Assembly (NCBI GenBank): GCA_023412175.1
Contig: JAEYOB010000707.1
Span: 1 to 13,896 of the forward strand
Reading direction: 5' to 3'
Source of the DNA: Pseudomonadota bacterium
GTDB taxonomy: Bacteria > Pseudomonadota > Alphaproteobacteria > Azospirillales > Azospirillaceae
Length of the DNA stretch: 13,896 nt
Below the pieces are notes generated by a model. The model did no database searches and was not told the origin of the DNA. It saw nothing but the letters and a program-made list of their open reading frames with translations. Positions 1 through 5,683 of this stretch are shown here, piece after piece; within the stretch, counting starts at the first letter, position 1; each line of letters starts with the position of its first letter. The position numbers and the translations under genes were made by a program.

Positions 1-1085
1 ATGGTGGCCAGCTCGTCCCGGCCCGTCACCGCCGGCAGCGCCGTGACGTCGGCCTCCTTGCCCGTCGCCAGCGCGACCATGGCGTTGGCCATGGCGTCCA
101 CCGGCCGGGCGACGCTGCGCACCACAAGCCAGGCGGTAAGGATGCCGATCAGCAGCAGGACGCCGCCGGCCCACAGCGCGATCTCGACCCAGCTCGATGC
201 TTGTACGTCCAAGCTGCGGCGCAGGGCCGAGGCGAAGGTGTCGTTGCGCTTGCGCACCTCGGCGGCGCGGTCGCTGACCACGCCGGCGTTCGGGTTCAGC
301 GCCTGGAAGCGAAGCTGGTCCTCCTGGTTCAGCAACTCCTCGACGCGGTCGAGCACGCCGCCGCTGGCGGTGAGCATGTGGCGCGTGTCGAAGATGAGCT
401 GACGGGTGTCCTGCACCCAGACGTAGCGGTTGATCTCCTGGAGCCGGCTGTGCACCGTTTCCAGCGCCTCGCGCATCGCTTCGGCGTCCTGGGGATCGCG
501 CTCGTCGGCGTAGCGCACCGCGTGCTCGTGCATGGCCCGCACCCTGGCGGCGGCGTCGGCCGCGAGCATTCCCGAGTCGACGCCCCCGGCCTCCTTGAGT
601 TGGCCGAGCCTGGTCAGCATCTGTCCGATCATCGGCTCCAGCACGCCGGTCAACGCCTGCGTGCGTTCGGCACGCACCGCCACCAGCTGTTCGAAGCCGT
701 CGCGGTAGCCTTCCAGCGCGGTGCGCGCCTCGCCGACGGCTGGGGCGTCGGGCGTGCCGGCGGTGCTGGCGGAGAGTGCGTCCAGCGTGTCCAGCAGGGC
801 GTCGTACTGGTGCCGCACCTCGGCGAGGCTGACCTCGTCGCCCATGCCGAGATGGTCGCGCACGGCGACCTCCAGGTCGCGCATGCCGATGTCCACGTCC
901 GCGGCGATTTGCGCGGCACCGGTCGAGGCGGAATAGGTGCCGACCTGTTGGGTGACGCCGCGCAGCGACAGCAGCCCGATCACGGCCAGCACGAGAACGA
1001 GCCCGAAGGTGACCCCGAAGCCGATGGAGATCCGAGTCGCCACCTTGAGGTCGCTCAGCCGGGACAGGGCGCCGAACCGATTCAC
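1..1085 (-). CDS. Methyl-accepting chemotaxis protein, N-terminal part (runs off window)
   Basis: Transmembrane chemoreceptor that would pass a periplasmic signal to CheA/CheW. Translation from a GTG at 1085 gives 361 codons before the window edge. Residues 17-42 form a first membrane helix, about 43-298 a long, mostly helical periplasmic domain, 300-322 a second membrane helix, and from 323 the start of a HAMP linker (RSVARPVDAMANAM). The signalling hairpin lies beyond the window. The GTG is chosen because GGGAG sits 5 bases upstream; a TTG lies further upstream in frame but has no comparable site. A TACAAT -10-like box lies at 1124-1129 without a convincing -35. The periplasmic domain, about 255 residues and all-helical, is the right size for a helical-bimodular (HBM-like) domain, but I cannot identify the ligand. 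The MCP call is inferred from TM-periplasmic-TM-HAMP order; some histidine kinases share that order. Confidence 0.82.
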   Translation of the reverse strand, partial: MNRFGALSRLSDLKVATRISIGFGVTFGLVLVLAVIGLLSLRGVTQQVGTYSASTGAAQIAADVDIGMRDLEVAVRDHLGMGDEVSLAEVRHQYDALLDTLDALSASTAGTPDAPAVGEARTALEGYRDGFEQLVAVRAERTQALTGVLEPMIGQMLTRLGQLKEAGGVDSGMLAADAAARVRAMHEHAVRYADERDPQDAEAMREALETVHSRLQEINRYVWVQDTRQLIFDTRHMLTASGGVLDRVEELLNQEDQLRFQALNPNAGVVSDRAAEVRKRNDTFASALRRSLDVQASSWVEIALWAGGVLLLIGILTAWLVVRSVARPVDAMANAMVALATGKEADVTALPAVTGRDELAT

Positions 1086-1193
1086 ACCAACTCCCGCACG
1101 GGCAGTCAAAGAACGCGCCGCGGATTGTAGCGGTAAGAAGGCGGTGAAGAAACAGACAAGTACGCGACAATCCGGAACTGTGTCGCCCTGTGG

Positions 1194-1979
1194 TCAGGCG
1201 CCGTGGAACGCGTACGCCTGCATCCCGATGCTGCCGTGCTCGAAGCCGGTGTGCAGCCGTTCGGCGCGCGGGGCCGGCCCGGCGGCACCCAGCGCCACCG
1301 GCAGCGGCAGGAAGTGCTCGTCGGAGGGATGGGCGAGGCGGGCTTCCGGGCAGCGTTCCTTCCAGTGGGCGATGGAGTCGACGTCGCCGGCGGTCAGCGT
1401 TTCGTCCAGCCAGCGGGCGAAGGCGTCCGCCCACGCCGCCGCCTTCGTGGAGCCGAAGCGGAAATCGTGCAGGTTGTGAACCGCGCCGCCACTGGCGAGG
1501 ATCAGCACGCCCTCGTCACGCAACGGGGCCAGTGCGCGGCCCAGGGCGATGTGGTCGGCGGCACTGCGGCGCGGCTGGACGGACAGTTGCGTCACCGGGA
1601 TGTCGGCCTGCGGATACATCAGCTTCAGCGGCACCCAGGCGCCATGGTCCAGGCCCTGCTCCGGGGCAGCGCTCCCGGCGATGCCGGCGTCGCGCATCAG
1701 GCCGAGCGCCCGTTCCGCCAGTTCCGGCGCACCAGGGGCGGGATAGCGCATCGCGTAGAGTTCCGGTGGGAAACCGTGGAAGTCGTGCACCGTCTGCGGC
1801 CGGGCGGCGCTGCCGATCATGGGAGCGGCGGTCATCCAGTGCGCCGAAACCGTCAGCACGGCCGAGGGGCGGCCCAGCCGCTCGCCCAGCCCGGCGAGGA
1901 AGTCGCGGCCGGGCGAGTTCTCGATGATCAGCGTCGGCGCGCCGTGCGAGACGAAGAGGGTGGGGAAGGGGGTCGGCAT
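1194..1979 (-). CDS. LigB/DODA-type class III extradiol ring-cleavage dioxygenase
   Basis: A 261-residue cytoplasmic protein of the LigB superfamily, close in style to E. coli YgiD and plant 4,5-DOPA dioxygenase, enzymes that open catechol rings with a mononuclear metal. Typical features are visible: FVSHGAP near the start (His12), SAHW (His47), DHGAW (His112), a GGAVHNLHDF segment (His168, His171) and FEHGS near the end (His248). His12, His47 and a C-terminal histidine are the probable metal ligands by analogy with the family. The ATG at 1979 is chosen because the protein then begins directly with the conserved first strand and GGAG lies 9 bases upstream; longer in-frame starts would run into the upstream terminator. 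The gene follows the atp operon terminator on the same strand, so it needs its own promoter in about 1980-2062. The true substrate is unknown. Confidence 0.85.
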   Translation of the reverse strand: MPTPFPTLFVSHGAPTLIIENSPGRDFLAGLGERLGRPSAVLTVSAHWMTAAPMIGSAARPQTVHDFHGFPPELYAMRYPAPGAPELAERALGLMRDAGIAGSAAPEQGLDHGAWVPLKLMYPQADIPVTQLSVQPRRSAADHIALGRALAPLRDEGVLILASGGAVHNLHDFRFGSTKAAAWADAFARWLDETLTAGDVDSIAHWKERCPEARLAHPSDEHFLPLPVALGAAGPAPRAERLHTGFEHGSIGMQAYAFHGA

Positions 1980-2033
1980 GGCAGGTCTCCGGTACAGGCC
2001 CTGACCTTCCCGATGCGGATGCGCGGGGAGGGT

Positions 2034-2045
2034 GAGAGCGCTCTC
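2034..2045. promoter_or_regulatory. Perfect 12-bp palindrome upstream of the dioxygenase gene
   Basis: GAGAGCGCTCTC reads identically on both strands. It lies between the atp terminator and the dioxygenase start codon, 55 bp upstream of that start, where a promoter and operator for the dioxygenase would be expected. Function is inferred from position only. Confidence 0.3.
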
Positions 2046-2062
2046 TCGAGACCAATATGGGC

Positions 2063-2092
2063 AAAGAAAAACCCCGGCCAAAGACCGGGGTT
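2063..2092 (-). terminator. Intrinsic terminator of the atp F0 operon
   Basis: On the minus strand an 8-bp perfect stem (AACCCCGG, 7-base loop, CCGGGGTT; arms 2085-2092 and 2070-2077) runs directly into a T-rich tract interrupted by one C. It lies 47 bp past the atpF stop codon, the expected place for the operon's Rho-independent terminator. Confidence 0.88.
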
Positions 2093-2138
2093 CTCGAAAC
2101 ACCGTTGCCTGGACAGCAACGATCGTTGCCCGTTGTTC

Positions 2139-2621
2139 TTAATGCAGATGCCGGGGCAGGTCGGCAATCGACGCGTCGATCAGCTTGTCAGCCTGGGCGG
2201 GCTGGATGCCCTGGCTGAGCAGCTGCCGGCTGGCGGCGATGGCGATGTCCACCGTCAGGTTGCGGACCTCGGCAATTGCCTGGGCCTCGGCCTGGGCGAT
2301 GCGGTCCATGGCCTGGGCTTCGCGGCGCTTGAGGGCGCCTTCCAGGTCCGCGGTCGACTGTGCGCGGATGCGCGCGGCCTCCTCGCGGGCATGGGTGACG
2401 ATGGCCTCCGACTCCTTCAGGGCGTCGGCCTGACGCTTCTGATAGGCGGCGAGGGTGGCCTGGGCATCCTCGCGCAGGCGCTGGGCCTCGTCGAGTTCGG
2501 CGCGGATCTTCTCGGCGCGGGCGTCCAGCATCGAGCCGATGGCGGCCGACGCCTTCTTCCACACCAGCGCCATGAAGATGACGAACGCAACGGCAACCCA
2601 GAATTCAGGGGTTTGCAGCAT
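2139..2621 (-). CDS. atpF: ATP synthase F0 subunit b
   Basis: Subunit b of the F0 sector, 160 residues. It is half of the peripheral stalk that holds F1 stationary against the rotating c-ring. Residues about 5-22 form the single membrane helix (PEFWVAVAFVIFMALVWK). The rest is a long charged, alanine-rich helix with the usual right-handed coiled-coil character. Length and layout match alphaproteobacterial b subunits. Its ATG shares one base with the TGA of the preceding gene (TGATG at 2623-2619), so translation is probably coupled to that of b'. It is the last gene of the F0 operon and is followed by an intrinsic terminator. The b versus b' assignment rests on order (b' before b) and on the N-terminal extension of the upstream protein. 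Confidence 0.95.
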   Translation of the reverse strand: MLQTPEFWVAVAFVIFMALVWKKASAAIGSMLDARAEKIRAELDEAQRLREDAQATLAAYQKRQADALKESEAIVTHAREEAARIRAQSTADLEGALKRREAQAMDRIAQAEAQAIAEVRNLTVDIAIAASRQLLSQGIQPAQADKLIDASIADLPRHLH

Positions 2622-3259
2622 CAGCGGCGCTCCTCGGTGACGGCGGCGACGGCGGCCTCGGCTTGCGCCAGGTCCGCATCGATGCCGGCCAGCTTGGAGG
2701 CGATCTCGCGGACGATGCCGGCGGCTTCGCCGCGGACGTTGGTCAGCGCCTGTTCCTTGGCGGTGGCGATGCGCGCCTCGGCCTCGCGAAGGCGATTAGC
2801 GATCTGGGCGTTCAGCGCCGACTGCCTGGTCTGGTTCTCGGCCTCGATGGCGGCCACGGTCTCGGCGATCACCGCCTGGGCCTGGCTGCGGGCGTCGGCC
2901 ATCGCCTTGTCGACGGTGGCCATCACGGTCTCGGCCTCTTCCTTGAGGCTGGCGGCCTTGGACAGGTCGGCGGAAATGCGCTCCTGGCGCTCTTCCAGGA
3001 CCTGTGCCACCACCGGCAGAGCCTTCTTGGACAGCAGGTAGTAGAGGGCGCCGAACGTGAGCGCCAGCCAGAAGATCTGGGTCGGGAAGGTGGCGGGATT
3101 GAGCTGCGGCAGGCCGCCGGAGTGCTCGCCCCCGTGTTCGGCCGCGTTCTGCGCGGTCGCCGCGAGGACGGGGGCGGCCATCATGGTCAGCGAGGCGAGC
3201 GTGGTGCCCGCGACGCCCGACCAGCGGGCCAGCCGTCCCTTGGCCAACAGGTTCGACAT
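2621..3259 (-). CDS. atpF': ATP synthase F0 subunit b' (second stalk subunit)
   Basis: A b-type stalk subunit of 212 residues, which pairs with b as a heterodimer in phototrophs and alphaproteobacteria (also annotated atpG or atpX). Residues 1-34 resemble a signal or extra hydrophobic segment (LASLTMMAAPVLAA). A His/Glu/Gly-rich linker follows (EHGGEHSGG), then the membrane helix at about 61-77 (QIFWLALTFGALYYLLS) and a long coiled coil to the C-terminus. The PQLNPATFPTQIFWL stretch is the usual entry to the b' membrane helix. The ATG at 3259 is preferred over one 20 codons upstream because GGGGGA lies just upstream and the longer version adds a non-conserved stretch. It overlaps atpF by one base. 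A 154-bp gap with a hairpin separates it from atpE. Confidence 0.93.
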   Translation of the reverse strand: MSNLLAKGRLARWSGVAGTTLASLTMMAAPVLAATAQNAAEHGGEHSGGLPQLNPATFPTQIFWLALTFGALYYLLSKKALPVVAQVLEERQERISADLSKAASLKEEAETVMATVDKAMADARSQAQAVIAETVAAIEAENQTRQSALNAQIANRLREAEARIATAKEQALTNVRGEAAGIVREIASKLAGIDADLAQAEAAVAAVTEERR

Positions 3260-3323
3260 GATCGGTCCCCCAAGGCAAAGGTACGGCGCCGTAAGCCCCC
3301 TGTAACGGTCCCCTTTCAACGGA

Positions 3324-3353
3324 GGCTTCCGCGGGGGTCAACCCACGGAAGCC
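3324..3353 (-). other. Intercistronic stem-loop between atpE and atpF'
   Basis: An 8-bp perfect inverted repeat (GGCTTCCG at 3324-3331, CGGAAGCC at 3346-3353) can add three G-C pairs after one mismatch. It lies in the 154-bp gap after the atpE stop and has no T-run, so it looks like an mRNA processing or stability element or a partial attenuator, not a full terminator. Role is inferred. Confidence 0.55.
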
Positions 3354-3413
3354 CGTCGATCCGGAACTGGAGCCGGCGCCGCTTCAGAAGCGAAAGTCGC
3401 GTCTGGACGAGCC

Positions 3414-3638
3414 TTAGGCGAACAGGATCAGGAACGCGATCAGCAGGGCGAACAGCGCGACGGCTTCCGTCAGCGCGAAGCCCAGAATGCCGATCGGGAA
3501 CACCTTCGGCTGCACCGCCGGGTTGCGGGCGATCGAGCCGATCAGGGTCGAGAAGATGTTGCCGATGCCCATGCCGACGCCGGCGAGGGCGATGACGGCC
3601 AGACCGGCGCCGATGAACTTTGCGGCTTCAGCTTCCAT
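3414..3638 (-). CDS. atpE: ATP synthase F0 subunit c (proteolipid)
   Basis: Ring-forming proteolipid of 74 residues; each copy carries one proton per turn. Two membrane helices flank the polar loop ARNP (residues 37-40). The first helix has the GxGxG packing motif (GVGMGIGN, 20-27). The second carries the essential carboxylate Glu58 in [11 protein letters not shown] see no sign of sodium-binding residues, so a proton ring is likely. The start is set at 3638 ([10 protein letters not shown], the common alphaproteobacterial start): AGAGGA at 3648-3653 is 9 bases from this ATG but abuts the ATG at 3647, leaving no spacing. It sits between atpB (75-bp gap) and atpF' (154-bp gap with hairpin). A more abundant product is needed from this gene than from its neighbours. 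Confidence 0.97.
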   Translation of the reverse strand: MEAEAAKFIGAGLAVIALAGVGMGIGNIFSTLIGSIARNPAVQPKVFPIGILGFALTEAVALFALLIAFLILFA

Positions 3639-3647
3639 GATACTCAT

Positions 3648-3653
3648 TCCTCT
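3648..3653 (-). promoter_or_regulatory. Ribosome binding site that decides the atpE start
   Basis: AGAGGA on the minus strand. It is 9 bases from the ATG at 3638 and directly adjacent to the ATG at 3647. Only the first spacing allows initiation, which favours the 74-residue product. Confidence 0.65.
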
Positions 3654-3713
3654 TCTGAAGGGTGAACTGGTGATGGGTAAGGCGGGATGCCCGGTCGGTT
3701 CTCAGTGCAAATC

Positions 3714-4457
3714 TCAATGCAGCTCGAGAGCGTCGCGGATGTACAGGCAGGTCAGGATCGCGAAGACATACGCTTGCAGGAACGCGACCAGGAACTCGAA
3801 GCCGGTCAGCGCGATGTTGATCGCGACCGGGACGATGCCAGCCAGGAAACCAACCGAGCCGAGACCGCCGATCATCAGGACCGTGAAGCCGGCGAACACC
3901 TTCAGCATGGTGTGGCCCGCCATCATGTTGGCGAACAGTCGGATCGACAGGCTGACCGGGCGCATCACGTAGGAGATCACCTCGATCGGGATGAGGATCG
4001 GGGCGAGCGCGATCGGAGCGCCGTGCGGCATGAAGAATGAGAAGAAGTGCAGGCCGTGCTTCATCAGCGCCAGCACCGTCACGAACACGAACACCGTCAG
4101 CGCCAGCGCGAAGGTGACGATGATGTGGCTGGTGAAGGTGAAGGTGTAGGGGATCATGCCCAGCATGTTGCCGAACAGGATGAACATGAACAGCGTGAAC
4201 ACGAACGGGAAGTACGGCTTGGCGTCGGCGCCCGCGTTCTCGCGGACCATGCCGGCGACGAACTCGTAGAACATCTCGGCCAGCGACTGCAGGCGGCCGG
4301 GAACCAGCGCGCGCGCCTTCATGCCCCGCACCAGCAGGCCATAGACCAGCAGTGACGCGATCACCATGAACAGCGCCGAGTTCGAGAACGACACGTCGTA
4401 CCCGGCGATGATGAGTTGCATGATGGGGTTGATCTGGAATTGGTGCAGCGGATCCAA
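3714..4457 (-). CDS. atpB: ATP synthase F0 subunit a
   Basis: Membrane subunit that forms the two proton half-channels against the c-ring; 247 residues, normal for the family. Several strongly hydrophobic helices are visible. The essential arginine is Arg173 in SLSIRLFANMMAGH (E. coli Arg210). Glu159 (IPIEVISYVMRP) and Gln228 (EFLVAFLQAYVFAIL) occupy other conserved channel positions. The start is a TTG at 4457, with GAGG 6 bases upstream; it gives the family-typical N-terminus MDPLHQFQI. The next candidate, ATG at codon 13, would remove that segment. The gene starts 12 bp after the atpI stop and is followed 75 bp later by atpE. A rare start codon may lower expression of a subunit needed only once per complex; that is inference. 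Confidence 0.96.
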   Translation of the reverse strand: MDPLHQFQINPIMQLIIAGYDVSFSNSALFMVIASLLVYGLLVRGMKARALVPGRLQSLAEMFYEFVAGMVRENAGADAKPYFPFVFTLFMFILFGNMLGMIPYTFTFTSHIIVTFALALTVFVFVTVLALMKHGLHFFSFFMPHGAPIALAPILIPIEVISYVMRPVSLSIRLFANMMAGHTMLKVFAGFTVLMIGGLGSVGFLAGIVPVAINIALTGFEFLVAFLQAYVFAILTCLYIRDALELH

Positions 4458-4463
4458 GGTCGT

Positions 4464-4467
4464 CCTC
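4464..4467 (-). promoter_or_regulatory. Ribosome binding site supporting a TTG start for atpB
   Basis: GAGG on the minus strand lies 6 bases before the TTG at 4457, inside the short atpI-atpB gap. No ATG or GTG is available at this spacing. Confidence 0.55.
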
Positions 4468-4469
4468 GC

Positions 4470-4832
4470 TCAATGTCCGTCGCCGTTGGGGCGCTGTGGG
4501 TCTTCTTTGTCGGTCCGGCGGTAGCCGGGAGCTAAGCCGAGCCCGGAGACGGCCCGGTAGACGTTCATAATTCCCGCCGCAGAGCCCAAAAAGAACATGA
4601 CGATCAGGCCCCACGGTGCTGTACCAAGCCAGCGGTCGATCAGCCAACCGCCGCCGACGCCGACGATCATCGCAGCGACCAGCTCCACCCCGATCCGCCA
4701 GGCGACCCCGATGGGGCCCTGCGGGGCGCCGGCGAACCGGCTCGGCCCGGAGCGTTCCTCCTGACCTTCCCGCGCCTTGCGCAAACGGGCGTCGAGCTCT
4801 TCCAGCGACGAGGGAGGCTTCCGGTCGGTCAT
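4470..4832 (-). CDS. atpI: AtpI / AtpZ-family F0 assembly protein
   Basis: Small membrane protein of 120 residues, first gene of the F0 operon. The family (ATPase gene 1, AtpZ/AtpI) assists c-ring assembly and may carry cations; it is not part of the finished enzyme. A charged N-terminal part (SLEELDARLRKAREGQEE) is followed by two membrane helices at about 47-65 and 72-92, separated by the loop DRWLGTAP. WLIDRWLGTAPWGL and GSAAGIMNVYR are family-typical. The ATG at 4832 is chosen because GGAGA lies just upstream and because the longer in-frame start at 4886 would overlap the -10 box of the operon promoter. The transcript would then have a leader of roughly 40 bases. Confidence 0.92.
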   Translation of the reverse strand: MTDRKPPSSLEELDARLRKAREGQEERSGPSRFAGAPQGPIGVAWRIGVELVAAMIVGVGGGWLIDRWLGTAPWGLIVMFFLGSAAGIMNVYRAVSGLGLAPGYRRTDKEDPQRPNGDGH

Positions 4833-4881
4833 GCCGTTCTCCAGTCCTCCCAATCGCTCGCCACCACGCGAAAGCGGCGAG

Positions 4882-4910
4882 ACCATACGGACAGGGCTCT
4901 ACCCTGTCAA
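4882..4910 (-). promoter_or_regulatory. Sigma-70-type promoter of the atp F0 operon
   Basis: On the minus strand a perfect -35 (TTGACA, 4910-4905), a 17-base spacer and a -10 (TATGGT, 4887-4882; four of six consensus bases) lie about 50 bp before the atpI ATG. Hexamers and spacing are read directly; activity is inferred. Confidence 0.75.
4890..4908. promoter_or_regulatory. Perfect 7-5-7 inverted repeat within the atp promoter
   Basis: GACAGGG and CCCTGTC are separated by five bases. The dyad runs from inside the -35 box to within 3 bp of the -10, the classic place for a repressor operator or a MerR-like activator site. The binding protein is unknown. Confidence 0.5.
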
Positions 4911-5005
4911 GAAGCAAAACCCTTGAGACAAGTGCTTGAAAAGGCTGCTGTTCCCATTTCGCTGGATGGTTTCGCAGAAGGAATTTCCGTTGCTGAGGCT
5001 TCGCT

Positions 5006-5022
5006 GTTGCGGAATCCGCAAC
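5006..5022 (-). other. Stem-loop just after the Sco gene
   Basis: A perfect 7-bp inverted repeat with a 3-base loop (GTTGCGG, CCGCAAC) lies 6 bp beyond the Sco stop codon. No T-run follows on the minus strand, so it could be a 3'-end stabiliser or part of a Rho-dependent end, but not a standard intrinsic terminator. Confidence 0.45.
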
Positions 5023-5028
5023 GCCGCC

Positions 5029-5628
5029 TCAACTGCCGATGCGCTTCCTGATGTCTCCCGCCATCTTTTCCGGCCCGGCGGCGCCGGGGAACACGGCGAC
5101 GAATTTCCCGTCCGGCCCCATCAGATAGACAAAGCCGGAGTGGTCCATCAAATAGTTGTCGCCGGCACTGCCGGGCGACTTGGCGGCGTACACGCGGTAG
5201 GCGCGTGCGACGTCGCGGATCTGTTCCGGCGTGCCGGTCAGGCCGATCAGGCGGGGGTGGAACAGCGGCACGTATTCCGCCAGATGCGCTACGGTATCGC
5301 GTTCCGGGTCCACGGTGACGAACAGCGGCTGCACGCGTTCCGCCGCAGGGCCGAGCGCGTCGAGCGCGCCGGCCATGGTGCTCAGTTCGGTCGGGCAGAC
5401 GTCGGGGCAGAACGTGTAGCCGAAGTAGATCAGCAGATACTTGCCACGATAGTCGGCGTCGGTGACCGCCTTGCCGGTGTGGTCGGTGAGCCGGAACGGC
5501 CCGCCGACGGAGGCGGCGGTGGTCTCCACCTGACGGGTGGCGTTCTGGACCTGCCACCAGGCGATGCCGGCGGCGATGGCGAGTCCGACGAGAGAGGCGA
5601 GCGCGATGCGCAGGATGCGGCCGTTCAT
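5029..5628 (-). CDS. SCO1/SenC/PrrC-type copper chaperone
   Basis: Membrane-anchored thioredoxin-fold protein of 199 residues. Sco proteins bind copper and help build the CuA centre of cytochrome c oxidase; some act in redox sensing. Residues about 5-25 are a hydrophobic signal-anchor, placing the domain in the periplasm. The copper ligands are all present: Cys74 and Cys78 in GYTFCPDVCPTEL, and His163 in MDHSGFVYL. The VTVDPERDT segment (105-112) is also typical. The ATG at 5628 gives the normal signal-anchor N-terminus although its ribosome site is weak; a TTG 12 codons upstream is less likely. It sits on the same strand upstream of the atp operon but the strong promoter at 4882-4910 separates them. 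No oxidase subunit gene lies in the window. Confidence 0.93.
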   Translation of the reverse strand: MNGRILRIALASLVGLAIAAGIAWWQVQNATRQVETTAASVGGPFRLTDHTGKAVTDADYRGKYLLIYFGYTFCPDVCPTELSTMAGALDALGPAAERVQPLFVTVDPERDTVAHLAEYVPLFHPRLIGLTGTPEQIRDVARAYRVYAAKSPGSAGDNYLMDHSGFVYLMGPDGKFVAVFPGAAGPEKMAGDIRKRIGS

Positions 5629-5683
5629 GCCGCCCAATGAAGGCAATTCCACGCTCAAGGTCAAGGGGCAGCGTTTCGGCTTC

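Noticed and set aside
1203..3041. 612-codon plus-strand open frame across the dioxygenase and ATP synthase b genes
   Set aside because: It runs antisense to three well-supported genes and through the atp terminator. Its composition is typical of high-GC shadow frames.
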